Shown: positions 24,753 to 35,298 of the stretch, piece after piece
How positions within the stretch are numbered: the stretch's first letter is position 1
Layout: every line of letters begins with the position of its first letter
NCBI GenBank assembly: GCA_963667375.1
Contig: OY763323.1
Location: forward strand, 3,720,001 to 3,784,000
Source of the DNA: G963556115 sp963667375
Lineage (GTDB): Bacteria > Planctomycetota > SZUA-567
Length of the DNA stretch: 64,000 bases
Reading direction: 5' to 3'
Notes under the pieces: generated by a model
Seen by the model: the letters and a program-made list of their open reading frames with translations, nothing else
What the model was told of the DNA's origin: nothing
The model's database searches: none
Program-made: the position numbers and the translations under genes

Positions 24753-27700
24753 ATGAAAAAGAGTTTACCGGGAATTACCGCAGTTTTGGTTCTTTTGCTT
24801 ATCGCCGTGCATCTGACTCTCACCGGTCAGTGTGCGGAGTTACAGCTAGATCCGGATACCAGAAAACTTCTCACCACCGCTGAAATTTCCTGGCTTGAGC
24901 AGCACCGTGATATCAGAGTTTCAAATGAGAACAACTGGCCTCCCTTCGATTATAATCTCAACCATACCCCGCTGGGATACTCGGTATCCTTTATAAACCT
25001 GCTCGCCGACAAACTTGGGATCAAGCTGAACTATATAACCGCCTCCTGGGAGGAGCTGCTCGAGAAAGCCTATAACCGTGAGCTTGATCTTACCCTGAAT
25101 ATCGCCCCCACCGCCCAGCGCCGGCAGCATCTGCTCTTCACCAGCGAATACCTCAACAGCTTCTGCGTGATCGTATGCAACGAAGACAATGACTTCACCT
25201 CGCTGAATGCGCTGAATGGCCGTATACTGGCAGTACCCAAAAATTTCTTCTATGAGGAGATAATCCGCAGCAAATACCCAAAAATCAAGATCCTCAGTGT
25301 CGGCAACACCCTGGAAGCGATTGAAGCGGTAGCCCTTAAAAAGGCCGATGCCACCATCGGCCGGGACGCGGTTATCAAATATCTGATTCGTGAATACTCG
25401 GTCAAGGATCTCAGGATAAGCGGCATCCTCAAGCTTGCAAACGACCAGAATACCGCTCTGGCTCTGGGTATCCGCAAAGACTGGCCCGAGTTACAGAGCA
25501 TACTTAACAAGCTCATCGCGAACCTCAGCTACTCCGAAAAAAAGCAGCTCTATGATTCCTGGCTCAATTATTCAGAGTACCAGTATCAGGGAGTGCTGGG
25601 GATGCTCAATACCGCCGAAAAGGACTGGCTTGCAGCCCACCCGGTTCTGACAGTTTATAATCAGCTGAATTTTCCGCCCATTAATTTCAACGCTGAAGGC
25701 TTGCCCAAGGGCTACTGCATCGATTATATCAAACTCCTCGCCCAGAAACTCGGGCTGGAGCTTAAATTTATCAGCGGGCCAAGCTGGGATGAAGCGCTCA
25801 AAATGCTGCAGGAATCACGCATAGACATTATACCCAATATTGTCGACACTCCGGACCGACGTAAAATTATCGCCTTCACGCCGCCCTATCTGCATATGCC
25901 GAATATAATAGTGAGCACCAGAGAGAACAGTTATAACCGGATTGACGAGCTGTTCAACAAGACTATCGCGATACCTAGAGGTTATTATTATATTGAGGCG
26001 TTAAGAAGAAATTTTCCCCGCATAAAAATTCTCGAAACCGAAGACGATCCCGACAGTCTCAAAGCGGTCTCAACCGGTCTGGCCGCCGCCGGGATCAGCA
26101 AGGTCCCGGTCGTCAACTACATTATCCGGGAGAATGTCCTCTCCAACCTGTATCTGAGTAAGAGCATCTCACTCCAGAATGACAGATATATGGATCTCAA
26201 TCTGGGAGTAAACAAAAGTAACCGCATCCTGCATTCACTCCTGGGAAAAGCCATGACCCAGGTTTCAGAGACCGAGAAGACTGCGCTCTATGACAAATGG
26301 ATTGTTCCCAACCTCGGACATACGCAGGCCGCGCAAGATTTTCAGGACACCTCTAACTTCAGTGACACCAGTGTCTACAAGATCATCGGTATCGTCTTCG
26401 GGACCCTGATATTCCTGCTGCTGCTGCTGCCGACCTCACGCTACGTTCACCGCATTATACCCGATTCCTACAAGAAGCGCTACTGGCATCTTCTGGGGCT
26501 GATAATCATGGCCTGCATACTGAGCACCGTAATCATAAGCTCGATCATCGGACTGAATGACATAAAACAACGGGTTACCGGCAATATCAAGACCATGATG
26601 AAGATCATCGCCGATGCCAACAATAACAACCTCAAGGAATGGATTCACCTGACCGCCGAGTATACCGAAGAAATCGCCCTCAATCGGGAACTGCGCAAAT
26701 ACACCCGAGAAATTATTAAATATGAAGACAATAGCGACACACTCCACAAAATCCATGACACGGGAGATCTGAACAAGCTGCTTACCACCGCCCACAAACA
26801 TGATGCCAACTGCAGCTATTTTATCATCTCAAGCGCGAATGTAAATCTTGCCGCGGAATGCCCGGAAGATATCGGCAAAAAAAATGTTATCGCTGGGAAA
26901 TATCCGGAACTGCTGAAAAAAGCCTTCGATGGGATGACCACATTTGTCCCGCCCATATTTACCTCCGCCACCGATAATGAAAGTCAGGCCATATTCTTCC
27001 TGACTCCAATCAGAAATTATAAGGACGAACCGCTGGCGGTTCTCGCCCTCGGCTATGATCCCAAGGTCGGTTTCTCAAAGATATTTCAAAATGGCATAAT
27101 CCTCAACACCGGCGAGACCTACGCTTTCAACGATCAGGGCTACATGATATCAAACTCCCGGTTTATTTCTCATCTGGTAGCTGCCGGACTGCTGAAGAAA
27201 GGTGAATCGCCGGTACTTAATCTGCGCCTCACCGATCCGGGCCAGAACCTGCTCACCAGTAAACGGAAATCTCAGGATAATACAAACCTGGGACTTACCT
27301 ACGCCGTTGATTATGCGATCCACAATGGCAACAGCTATCAGGTAATGGAATACCGCGATTACCGGGGTGTACCCGTTGCCGGCTACTGGATATGGAATTA
27401 CAACTATAATATAGGTATTATCACCGAGATCGACCGTGACGAATTCTATTCCGGCTACAATTCCGACAAGCTAATAATTATCAGTATGCTGGGGATTACC
27501 ATTCTTATCTCCTTCTCACTGGTGGCCTTTGTAATCTGGAGCGGCGAAAAGTCCAAGCTTACTCTGCGTAAAGCCCGGGATGAATGGGAAGAGATTGCCG
27601 GGGCCAGATATCTGGAGCTTAAAAGCCGCGAAGAACGTTTCAGCGCTATCTTCAATCAGTCCATCCAGCAGATGGCGGTACTCGACTGTAATGGTCTGAT

Positions 27701-30700
27701 AATCGAGGCCAACAATACCATCCTCGACTTCGCTGGCATCCGGCAGGACAATACTGTTGGCAAACTTCTTCAGGAATCGGTACTGCTGCAGAACCAGGAC
27801 CGGACTCCGGAATTCATAAACTCTGCTTTCGCCCGCGCCGTAAACGGTGAAGTGGTAAAATTTGAGACCACCAGAATTGCTCCTGACGGTGAGAAATACC
27901 TTATTGATACGGTTTTCACCCCGGTAAAGAATGAGAATAATCAGGTTGTCTTCATTCTTATCATGGGGCATGACATAACCAGAATAAAAAGAGCTGAAGA
28001 AGAACTGAAGTACTATAATGACCAGCTCGAAGAACGGGTAAGTGAACGCACCAGCGAACTGCAGAACGCCACCTATAAAATCCAGACCTCCGCACAGATG
28101 CAGACCTCACTCAACAATCTGCTGCGCCTTTCAATGACCCTCTCCGAGCTGTCTCTGAAGGAGATGCTGGAGAAAGCTCTGGAAATATTCAGCAAAATGT
28201 CCTGGTTCCCGGAATCCGGTCATACCGCGATTCTACTCCTGAACCCTACTGAAGATGCACTAAATCTGCTCTGCTCACGCGGACTCCCTCCAGAGATGTC
28301 TGAGCACTGCACTACCATCCTCTCCCCTGCCTGCCCCTGCAGCAAATCCCTGACCGAACGGAAGGTCTTATTTTCCCAGAACTTGTCTGCGGAATACCCC
28401 GACTGCAAAGGTCTGATTCCAGATTACGGACACTATATCGTACCGATTATAAATGGAGAACAGAAGCTGGGAATTATTATGTTCTACCTCGATTCCAGGC
28501 ATCAGAGTTCAGAAATTGAGATTGAATTTCTCACCTCCGCCTCCGATATAATCGCCGGCATCATCGATAAAAAGCAGCGCCTGGAGGAGATAGAAAAGTT
28601 CAACAATCTGACCATGGCCAGAGAAGCCAGAATTCTGGAGCTGAAATCAGAGCTCACGTATATGTATGAAGAAGCGGATATGGTCTCACCTTACGCCAGT
28701 TCCGATGACGCCTTCTGGTCGGCGGTTGAGATTGCAGAACCAGATACCGAAACGGTAAGATCTGTTGACGAGATCAGTATCGACACGATCTCACTCAATG
28801 ACCTCTTCCCGGTTGAAGAGCTGGAATTCCTGCTCGACAACTTCCAGCAGGCTTCCAATATCTCCTCCGCCATTGTTGACTTCAGCGGCAATATTATCGC
28901 GGCATCCCCCCGCCAGAAGCTCTGCTCAATCTTCCTTGATTCCTCCGGAATGACTAATAGCAACTGTATCAGAACCTTCAAGATGGCGTTGAGCGAACAG
29001 GATATAAATCCCGAGTACGCCACCAATGTCTGCAAGAACGGGCTCACCGGTGTCGTCGCCCCGCTCATTGTTGACGGCAAGTATATCGCCAATATCTATG
29101 CCGGACAGGTATTTACCAGTCCCCCTGATCTGGAACAGATCAACAAGAATCTTGAACATATAGATATACCAGAATCCGACTGCAGGCAGGCTATCAATGA
29201 AGTACCGGTAGTTGAAGAGAGCCGGCTGTCAGCCACCCTCAATTTCCTCTCAATTCTGGTCAGCATGGTCGGAACTCTGATTATCGAACGCAAGCAGGCA
29301 AAAGCCCTGGAGCAGGCATCACAGAAGCGGGCGGCTCTGCTCAAACAGGAACGGGCGGCAGCGGTAAGTCTGGCTGAGGACGCAGAAAAAGCCCGGGCTG
29401 AAAAGGCGGAATACCAGGAACACCTGGAAGAACTGGTAAAAGACCGCACCTCCGAGCTCGCAAAATCCGAAGAGCGTACCTTCGTGATCCTCAATACCGC
29501 CGGCGAAGGGATATTCGGGGTAAACTCACTGGGTATCGTCACCTTCATCAATAAAGCCGCCACCCAGTTGCTCGGTTACAGCACGGATGAGCTGCTGGGA
29601 GAACACATACACGAAATCATCCACCACTCCCACAAAGGCGGGGAAAGATACGAGATCACCCATTGTCCGATGTATAAGACCTATACCGCAGGCGGACGCT
29701 ATCATATCGACAACGAGGTTCTCTGGCGCAAGAACGGGACCTCCTTCGATGCCGATTATACCAGTGAACCGATAATTGTGGACGGAGAACTGAGCGGCGC
29801 GGTTATAACCTTCCGCGACATCACCGAGCTCAACAAGGCCCGCTACGAGATAGAAATGAACAGCTTCCTCTCCAATCTCGCTCTTGAACTGACCCACTCC
29901 GGTTACTGGCACTATGACCTTACCGCTCCCGATTACTTCTATCAGTCCGACAGAATCACCACCATTCTCGGTGAAAACTATAATCCGGGCGGTAAATACA
30001 GCTTCACGACTGAGTTCTTCCCCCGTATCGCAGCAGTGGATACCGGGGTGGCAGAGGAACAGAGCCGCAGCTTCGAGAAGATTATAAACGGTATCGATAA
30101 CCACTATGATGCCACCTTCCCCTACCAGCGCCCGAATGACAAGCGGACAATATGGGTTCACGCTGTGGGCAAGATCATTCACGACCGTATCGGGAACAAA
30201 AAATATATGTACGGCGCATTCCAGGATATTACCGAACAGCGAAACAGCGAAGAGGAGCTGAAATCGGCCAAAACCCTCGCCGAAACCGCGACCAAAGCCA
30301 AGAGTGACTTCCTGGCCAATATGAGCCATGAGATCCGCACGCCAATGAATGCCATCATGGGCATGGCGCATCTGGTTCTAAAAACCGATCTTACCAGCAA
30401 ACAGCGCAACTACGTCAGAAAGATCGACTCCTCCGCCCAGTCACTGCTGAATATTATCAATGACATACTCGACTTCTCAAAGATCGAAGCCGGAAAACTT
30501 ACGATTGAAAATATCGATTTCCAACTCGATACCGTCATCGAAAACGTCACCACCATGGTAGCGGGAAAAATTCAGGAGAAAAATCTCGAGCTGCTGGTGC
30601 ATATCTGCACCGATGTCCCCAGAAATCTCTTCGGCGACCCGTACCGGCTGACACAGATACTGGTCAACCTCGCCAATAATTCGGCAAAATTCACCTCCGA

Positions 30701-32531
30701 AGGTGAGATTATTATCAGTGTAAACCGGCTTGAAAGCAGCAAAGACCATACCATTCTGGAATTTTCAGTCCGGGATACCGGTATCGGAATGAATGAAGAG
30801 CAGCAGAAAAAACTCTTCCGGGCCTTCTCACAGGCTGATGAATCCACTACCAGAAAATACGGCGGCACCGGGCTCGGATTATCTATCTGCAAGAGCCTCT
30901 GCCGCCTTATGGGCGGCGATATAAATGTCGAAAGTGAGCTCGGCAAAGGCAGCACCTTTACCTTTACAATCAGCTTGCAGAAAGCCAGAGAGCTGCCTCC
31001 TGTCATACTGATTCCAGACAGCGAGCTGCGCGGCATGAAGATCCTGGTTATTGATGATAATGCCACCTCCAGAGATATTCTCTTTGAAATGCTTACCAGT
31101 ATGGAGTTCGAGGTCGAAGCGGTGCCTAGCGGTGCCGCAGCCATCAGTATCCTTGAAGCGACCCCGGAAGAAGACAACTTCAGTCTGATTATTCTTGACT
31201 GGAAAATGCCGGAGATGGACGGTATAGAGACCGCGAAGTACATTCAAAACAGCCTGCAGATAACGGCCAAACCTAAAATGATCATGCTCACAGCCTTCGG
31301 CAAGGAAGAACTCGCCAAGGACGCTGAAGACTCCGGTATCGAAGGTTTTCTGGTAAAGCCGGTGACACAATCCATGCTCTTCGACACCATTATGACTATT
31401 TTCCATAAAAAAGCCCTGAAATCAGCGACCCGGAAACTGACGCTGCAACCGGAGCATGACATCATACTTTCAGGAATAAACATTCTGCTTGCAGAAGATA
31501 ATGAAATCAATCAGGAGGTGGCGATCGGCATGCTCGAAGAGATCACCTCGAACATTGATATCGCCAATAATGGTGAAGAAGCCCTCAATATGGTTCAGAA
31601 AAAGAGTTACGCACTGGTTCTGATGGATATTCAGATGCCGCTGAAAGACGGCTACAGCGCCACCAGGGAGATTCGCTCCTTGAAGGGAGATTACAGTTAT
31701 GAGCGACTTCCGATCATTGCAATGACCGCCAATGCCATGGCCGGAGACAAGGAAAAGGCACTGGCTATCGGTATGAATGACCATGTATCCAAACCGATTG
31801 ATGCCCAGAAACTATTTCAGACAATTACCAAGTGGGTCGCAAAAACCGGTAATATTCAGCAACCGGTAACTCCAACCCCGCCCATACTGCCTGCCACCCC
31901 GCTGCCTGCGGCGGCTACCGAGACCACTCTACCCGCGGAAGTACCGGGGATCAATATCGCCGAAGGCTTGGAACGTATCGCCGGCAAGACCAGACTCTAT
32001 ATGCAGATAATTGCCAAAATGAAAACTAATTATCAGAATGCCGTGACCGAACTTGAAACCCTTATCAATGAGGAGAAGATAGAGGATGCCCACCGTTACG
32101 CTCACAGTCTCAAAGGTGTCGCCGGCAGTATCGGAGCCAATGATCTGATGGCCACAGCTGCCGCAATCGAGCTGGAACTCAAAGACAGCAATACCGATAT
32201 CGCGGCCTTACTGCCGGCACTGCGGCAGGAAATAGCGCTGGTTATCAGCAGCATATCCTCACTTCTGGAGGAGAAAGAGCCGGCTGCAGACACAGCTCAA
32301 GCCGACAAACAAGCCGGTTCCGCCGCCGAACTTGAAAAACTTCTAACCGAGCTTCAGCCGCAGCTAAGAGCGAGAAAACCTAAAAACTGCACGGAGATAA
32401 TCACCAGTCTTGCCGGAATATCCTGGCCGCAGGAGTATGCAGCGGAGGTTGCGGCGCTAATCGCAGAGACCCGTAAATATCAGTTCAAGCCGGCACTGAA
32501 TATACTTGAAGATCTTCAGCAGCGCCTCTAA
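24753..32531 (+). CDS. Giant membrane hybrid sensor histidine kinase (2592 aa)
   Basis: Approximate domains: signal segment 1-30; two periplasmic-binding type 3 domains (50-275, 290-520); TM 544-566 and 578-600; a dCache-like extracytoplasmic domain 600-905; TM 907-929; PAS 960-1080; GAF 1120-1273; a PocR-like ligand domain 1343-1507 (ISSAIVDFSGNII, conserved cysteines); coiled coil; PAS 1570-1693 and 1700-1826. Then HisKA with MSHEIRTPMN (near 1858), HATPase 1957-2080, receivers 2090-2213 (ILDWKMPEMDG) and 2240-2360 (LMDIQMPLKDG), HPt 2400-2505 (AHSLKGVAGS), and a C-terminal helical module. The overall plan is BvgS/EvgS-like with extra sensors. GGGAG precedes the ATG. Target regulator and ligands are unknown. 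Confidence 0.93.
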   Translation: MKKSLPGITAVLVLLLIAVHLTLTGQCAELQLDPDTRKLLTTAEISWLEQHRDIRVSNENNWPPFDYNLNHTPLGYSVSFINLLADKLGIKLNYITASWEELLEKAYNRELDLTLNIAPTAQRRQHLLFTSEYLNSFCVIVCNEDNDFTSLNALNGRILAVPKNFFYEEIIRSKYPKIKILSVGNTLEAIEAVALKKADATIGRDAVIKYLIREYSVKDLRISGILKLANDQNTALALGIRKDWPELQSILNKLIANLSYSEKKQLYDSWLNYSEYQYQGVLGMLNTAEKDWLAAHPVLTVYNQLNFPPINFNAEGLPKGYCIDYIKLLAQKLGLELKFISGPSWDEALKMLQESRIDIIPNIVDTPDRRKIIAFTPPYLHMPNIIVSTRENSYNRIDELFNKTIAIPRGYYYIEALRRNFPRIKILETEDDPDSLKAVSTGLAAAGISKVPVVNYIIRENVLSNLYLSKSISLQNDRYMDLNLGVNKSNRILHSLLGKAMTQVSETEKTALYDKWIVPNLGHTQAAQDFQDTSNFSDTSVYKIIGIVFGTLIFLLLLLPTSRYVHRIIPDSYKKRYWHLLGLIIMACILSTVIISSIIGLNDIKQRVTGNIKTMMKIIADANNNNLKEWIHLTAEYTEEIALNRELRKYTREIIKYEDNSDTLHKIHDTGDLNKLLTTAHKHDANCSYFIISSANVNLAAECPEDIGKKNVIAGKYPELLKKAFDGMTTFVPPIFTSATDNESQAIFFLTPIRNYKDEPLAVLALGYDPKVGFSKIFQNGIILNTGETYAFNDQGYMISNSRFISHLVAAGLLKKGESPVLNLRLTDPGQNLLTSKRKSQDNTNLGLTYAVDYAIHNGNSYQVMEYRDYRGVPVAGYWIWNYNYNIGIITEIDRDEFYSGYNSDKLIIISMLGITILISFSLVAFVIWSGEKSKLTLRKARDEWEEIAGARYLELKSREERFSAIFNQSIQQMAVLDCNGLIIEANNTILDFAGIRQDNTVGKLLQESVLLQNQDRTPEFINSAFARAVNGEVVKFETTRIAPDGEKYLIDTVFTPVKNENNQVVFILIMGHDITRIKRAEEELKYYNDQLEERVSERTSELQNATYKIQTSAQMQTSLNNLLRLSMTLSELSLKEMLEKALEIFSKMSWFPESGHTAILLLNPTEDALNLLCSRGLPPEMSEHCTTILSPACPCSKSLTERKVLFSQNLSAEYPDCKGLIPDYGHYIVPIINGEQKLGIIMFYLDSRHQSSEIEIEFLTSASDIIAGIIDKKQRLEEIEKFNNLTMAREARILELKSELTYMYEEADMVSPYASSDDAFWSAVEIAEPDTETVRSVDEISIDTISLNDLFPVEELEFLLDNFQQASNISSAIVDFSGNIIAASPRQKLCSIFLDSSGMTNSNCIRTFKMALSEQDINPEYATNVCKNGLTGVVAPLIVDGKYIANIYAGQVFTSPPDLEQINKNLEHIDIPESDCRQAINEVPVVEESRLSATLNFLSILVSMVGTLIIERKQAKALEQASQKRAALLKQERAAAVSLAEDAEKARAEKAEYQEHLEELVKDRTSELAKSEERTFVILNTAGEGIFGVNSLGIVTFINKAATQLLGYSTDELLGEHIHEIIHHSHKGGERYEITHCPMYKTYTAGGRYHIDNEVLWRKNGTSFDADYTSEPIIVDGELSGAVITFRDITELNKARYEIEMNSFLSNLALELTHSGYWHYDLTAPDYFYQSDRITTILGENYNPGGKYSFTTEFFPRIAAVDTGVAEEQSRSFEKIINGIDNHYDATFPYQRPNDKRTIWVHAVGKIIHDRIGNKKYMYGAFQDITEQRNSEEELKSAKTLAETATKAKSDFLANMSHEIRTPMNAIMGMAHLVLKTDLTSKQRNYVRKIDSSAQSLLNIINDILDFSKIEAGKLTIENIDFQLDTVIENVTTMVAGKIQEKNLELLVHICTDVPRNLFGDPYRLTQILVNLANNSAKFTSEGEIIISVNRLESSKDHTILEFSVRDTGIGMNEEQQKKLFRAFSQADESTTRKYGGTGLGLSICKSLCRLMGGDINVESELGKGSTFTFTISLQKARELPPVILIPDSELRGMKILVIDDNATSRDILFEMLTSMEFEVEAVPSGAAAISILEATPEEDNFSLIILDWKMPEMDGIETAKYIQNSLQITAKPKMIMLTAFGKEELAKDAEDSGIEGFLVKPVTQSMLFDTIMTIFHKKALKSATRKLTLQPEHDIILSGINILLAEDNEINQEVAIGMLEEITSNIDIANNGEEALNMVQKKSYALVLMDIQMPLKDGYSATREIRSLKGDYSYERLPIIAMTANAMAGDKEKALAIGMNDHVSKPIDAQKLFQTITKWVAKTGNIQQPVTPTPPILPATPLPAAATETTLPAEVPGINIAEGLERIAGKTRLYMQIIAKMKTNYQNAVTELETLINEEKIEDAHRYAHSLKGVAGSIGANDLMATAAAIELELKDSNTDIAALLPALRQEIALVISSISSLLEEKEPAADTAQADKQAGSAAELEKLLTELQPQLRARKPKNCTEIITSLAGISWPQEYAAEVAALIAETRKYQFKPALNILEDLQQRL

Positions 32532-32557
32532 AACCAGCTCCAGCTTTTAAATTACTC

Positions 32558-32600
32558 ATAAATTCAGTACGGCAGCAGCCGCCGACCGTACTGAATTTAT
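32558..32600. terminator. Bidirectional hairpin between convergent genes
   Basis: Exact 15-bp arms (32558-32572, 32586-32600; ATAAATTCAGTACGG and complement) with a 13-nt loop, flanked by AT-rich stem ends. It lies between the giant kinase stop and the convergent hydrolase stop. Confidence 0.7.
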
Positions 32601-32654
32601 CATAATAATCTGCAGGCCAAGCCATTGTATAATACCGGAATATAAAACCCGGCA

Positions 32655-33287
32655 CTACCCGAGAATCGCCCTAACCCGTTCGGAAACAACACAGGCCAGT
32701 TTCGAATGCTGCTCCGGTTCCAGGTGTATCCCGTCACGCGGGCTGGACCGGATAACTGCCGCGGTATCCAGTACTTCAATCCCGCTGCCGGCAAAATAGC
32801 CGCGTAGAGCCCCGCCAAGAGCAGCTGAACGTTCACAGCTCGGATAAAACTCCTCTTTGATATGCGGTGTCGCATCATCAATCACCAGCGGCGGTGACAA
32901 TATCAGAAATTTAGGATCTCCGCCACGCTCCCGCTGTTCAGACTGAATAATCGCGACCAGACCGGCAACCCCCTCGACGACATCCTCCACGGTCGCCTTG
33001 AAGGCAACCTTTAAATCATTGGTACCGAGCATAATAAGCACCAGATCAAAGAGCGGATTACGCTCCAGAATCAGCGGCAGAGTCTCCCGGCCATTACGTC
33101 CGGGCTTTTCAAAATCGGTAAATCTGGTGGTTCTGCCGTTATACCCCTCTTCAGCCACATTATACTTCCGTCCCAGCAGTTGCTGCATTACCGCCGGCCA
33201 GCGGATACTGCTGTCATATCTGCCCCCGCCGTCAGGACGATAGCCCCAGGTATTGGAATCACCGTAACAGAGAATATTCACAGCCAT
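32655..33287 (-). CDS. SGNH/GDSL family hydrolase (esterase)
   Basis: 210 residues, all four SGNH blocks: block I CYGDSNTWGY with nucleophile Ser11, a Gly in block II (EEGYNGRTT), block III LGTNDLK, and block V DGIHLEPEQH with catalytic Asp/His. No signal peptide, so it is cytoplasmic. It resembles bacterial arylesterases and acyl-CoA/carbohydrate esterases of this size; the natural ester is not identifiable. Monocistronic on the minus strand. Confidence 0.88.
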   Translation of the reverse strand: MAVNILCYGDSNTWGYRPDGGGRYDSSIRWPAVMQQLLGRKYNVAEEGYNGRTTRFTDFEKPGRNGRETLPLILERNPLFDLVLIMLGTNDLKVAFKATVEDVVEGVAGLVAIIQSEQRERGGDPKFLILSPPLVIDDATPHIKEEFYPSCERSAALGGALRGYFAGSGIEVLDTAAVIRSSPRDGIHLEPEQHSKLACVVSERVRAILG

Positions 33288-33489
33288 AATCTTTCCCCCT
33301 ATAAAAAACCGGCACCAGCTTATAATCAGCCGAAATTACACTTAATTATCATCTCCTGAAGACCAGCTTTCACCATTAAAAACTCATACCTAAATAATAT
33401 AGCAGGCGATTAACCGTCCTTCCAACCGGAAAAACACTGACCATACAGGAGCGACGTTAAATAACAAAATTCCCCCGCGAACGACAGCA

Positions 33490-35298
33490 CTAGGAGAGCG
33501 GCAGGGTTATCGTGAATTTACACCCTACCGGCGGGTTATTCTCAAATGCCAGCTCTCCGGCATTCTTCTTCACCAGATTATAGGAGATCGGCAGACCGAG
33601 TCCGGTATTACGGGAATTATCATTCTTGGTGGAGTAGAACGGCATAAAGATATCATTCGGATTATCCAGAACTATGCCCCCGCCCTGATCACAGAAGGTA
33701 ACCTCGACCAAGTTATCCTCCCTGAGCTTGATCGCAATATCGATATCACCGCCGGCAGACATCGCCTCAAAACTGTTCTTAATCAGATTGAGCACAACCT
33801 GTCTGATCTCCGTCTTATTGGCGTTTACACTGATATTCTCCTCAGGAAAATCAAAGTTGATAGTGACCCGGTTCTCCTGCGCTTTGAACTTTATCAGCCG
33901 CACCACCTCACGTACCAGATCACTGAGTGAGAACGGTTCCTGATCATGGATATTGTTATCCGAGAAAACCACCAGATTCTTCACAATACTGGCAATATTC
34001 TTCATCTCCTCCTCAAGGTTATTCAGCTCTTCGGTAAAGAGATTCCCCGAATCACGATATTTGAGATCCTGAAGACTGTAATTGATTATCTCCAGTGGAT
34101 TATTTATCTCATGAGCCACTCCCGCCGCCAGCAGACCGATGGCCGAAAGGTTTTCCGAGAGTATTACCTGCGACCGCAGCTGTTCCTGCCGGGTAATATC
34201 CTCCAGCGTGATAATACTGCCGATATAATTTGAAAACTCGAAAATCGGCACCAGATTGATATTAAAATTGACCACCAGCCCCCGTATCTTCATGATATAA
34301 TTGTTAATGGTAATCTCTTCATGAGTCGAAAGTGCGGCGGTAATTTTACTGCAGAAATCCGGATAATCCATGAAGACATCATAGAAGTTCCAGTTATTCT
34401 TTATTTTAAATGAAAACTTCATCAGTTCCTTGGCTTTATTGTTGATCAGACGGATTTTCAGTTTACTGTCAACAATGAAGAGATGCAGCGGGAGCCGGGT
34501 CAGAATAGCCTCATTGTATTTGAGAATATCGGTAAAGCCTTCGGCAATATTTCCAGATATCTCTTCATTTGTCAGCTGCGTGTAGGCCATACGAATGAGA
34601 CTTATCTTATCGATATTCTCCAGCGCACTGTTGTACACCACCTTCCCGTCACGCAGAATTATGATATTCTTAGCCCAGCGGAAGATATCATCGATATTAT
34701 GTGTGATGATCAGAATTGCCGACCCCTGCTCCGCCAGCTCCAGTATAAGCGGCAGGACAATCTCCTGACTCTCCGCTGAGAGCATCTCCAGACTCTCATC
34801 CAGAATCAGCAGCTTGGGTCGGGAATAAATCTGCTTGAGGATATAAACCAGTATTTTATCAGATAAGTTGAGATCATTGAGCAGCGCATCGGGTGAGATA
34901 CTTACACCGAGAGAATTAAAGTATTCAGAAGCGAGCTTCTTCTGTCTGGCAGCACTGAAAAGGCTGCCGCGCCGCTGCTGCGGCTTAAGAAAAATATTCT
35001 CGGCAACCGAGAGATTGCCGAATCCGAAATTATTCTGCGGCACCAGCAGTATATCACTGGCAACCATCTTTTCGAAGGTCTGCTGGGTCAGCACCTGCCC
35101 CTGATAGAACAACGTTCCTTGCTGCGGATCGGTAAAACCACTTAGAATACGGCCGAGCGAACTCTTTCCGGCACCATGTTCACCGATAAGTGCATAAATC
35201 TCACCCGGATTTATTGCGAGATCAATCCCCTGCAATACATGGTTATTACCATATTTCAGATGAACATTATTAATTTTTATTAACGGAAACTCAGCCAT
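33490..35298 (-). CDS. ABC ATPase domain - PAS - histidine kinase fusion protein (copy A)
   Basis: 602 residues, soluble. Residues 5-235 form an ABC ATPase domain resembling NBD1 of CUT2 sugar transporters: Walker A GEHGAGKSS (39-47), Q-loop Gln88, a degenerate signature DLNLSDK (142-148), Walker B LLILDES with Glu168, H-loop His200. A PAS domain (about 265-370) is followed by an NtrB-like kinase: VAHEINN with phospho-accepting His396, N box NLIKNSF (Asn508), DQGGG and NTGLGLPIS. The gene overlaps the end of the NtrC-type regulator by 8 bp (ATGGCTGA), so the two are translationally coupled partners. No membrane span, so input probably comes through the ATPase and PAS domains. I know of no characterised protein with this plan. 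Confidence 0.9.
   Translation of the reverse strand: MAEFPLIKINNVHLKYGNNHVLQGIDLAINPGEIYALIGEHGAGKSSLGRILSGFTDPQQGTLFYQGQVLTQQTFEKMVASDILLVPQNNFGFGNLSVAENIFLKPQQRRGSLFSAARQKKLASEYFNSLGVSISPDALLNDLNLSDKILVYILKQIYSRPKLLILDESLEMLSAESQEIVLPLILELAEQGSAILIITHNIDDIFRWAKNIIILRDGKVVYNSALENIDKISLIRMAYTQLTNEEISGNIAEGFTDILKYNEAILTRLPLHLFIVDSKLKIRLINNKAKELMKFSFKIKNNWNFYDVFMDYPDFCSKITAALSTHEEITINNYIMKIRGLVVNFNINLVPIFEFSNYIGSIITLEDITRQEQLRSQVILSENLSAIGLLAAGVAHEINNPLEIINYSLQDLKYRDSGNLFTEELNNLEEEMKNIASIVKNLVVFSDNNIHDQEPFSLSDLVREVVRLIKFKAQENRVTINFDFPEENISVNANKTEIRQVVLNLIKNSFEAMSAGGDIDIAIKLREDNLVEVTFCDQGGGIVLDNPNDIFMPFYSTKNDNSRNTGLGLPISYNLVKKNAGELAFENNPPVGCKFTITLPLS

Noticed and set aside
24629..24883. 84-residue frame before the giant kinase
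   Set aside because: Overlaps the start of the kinase gene in another frame and has no ribosome site.
29526..30371. 281-residue open frame on the minus strand
   Set aside because: Shadow of the PAS and HisKA coding region of the giant kinase.
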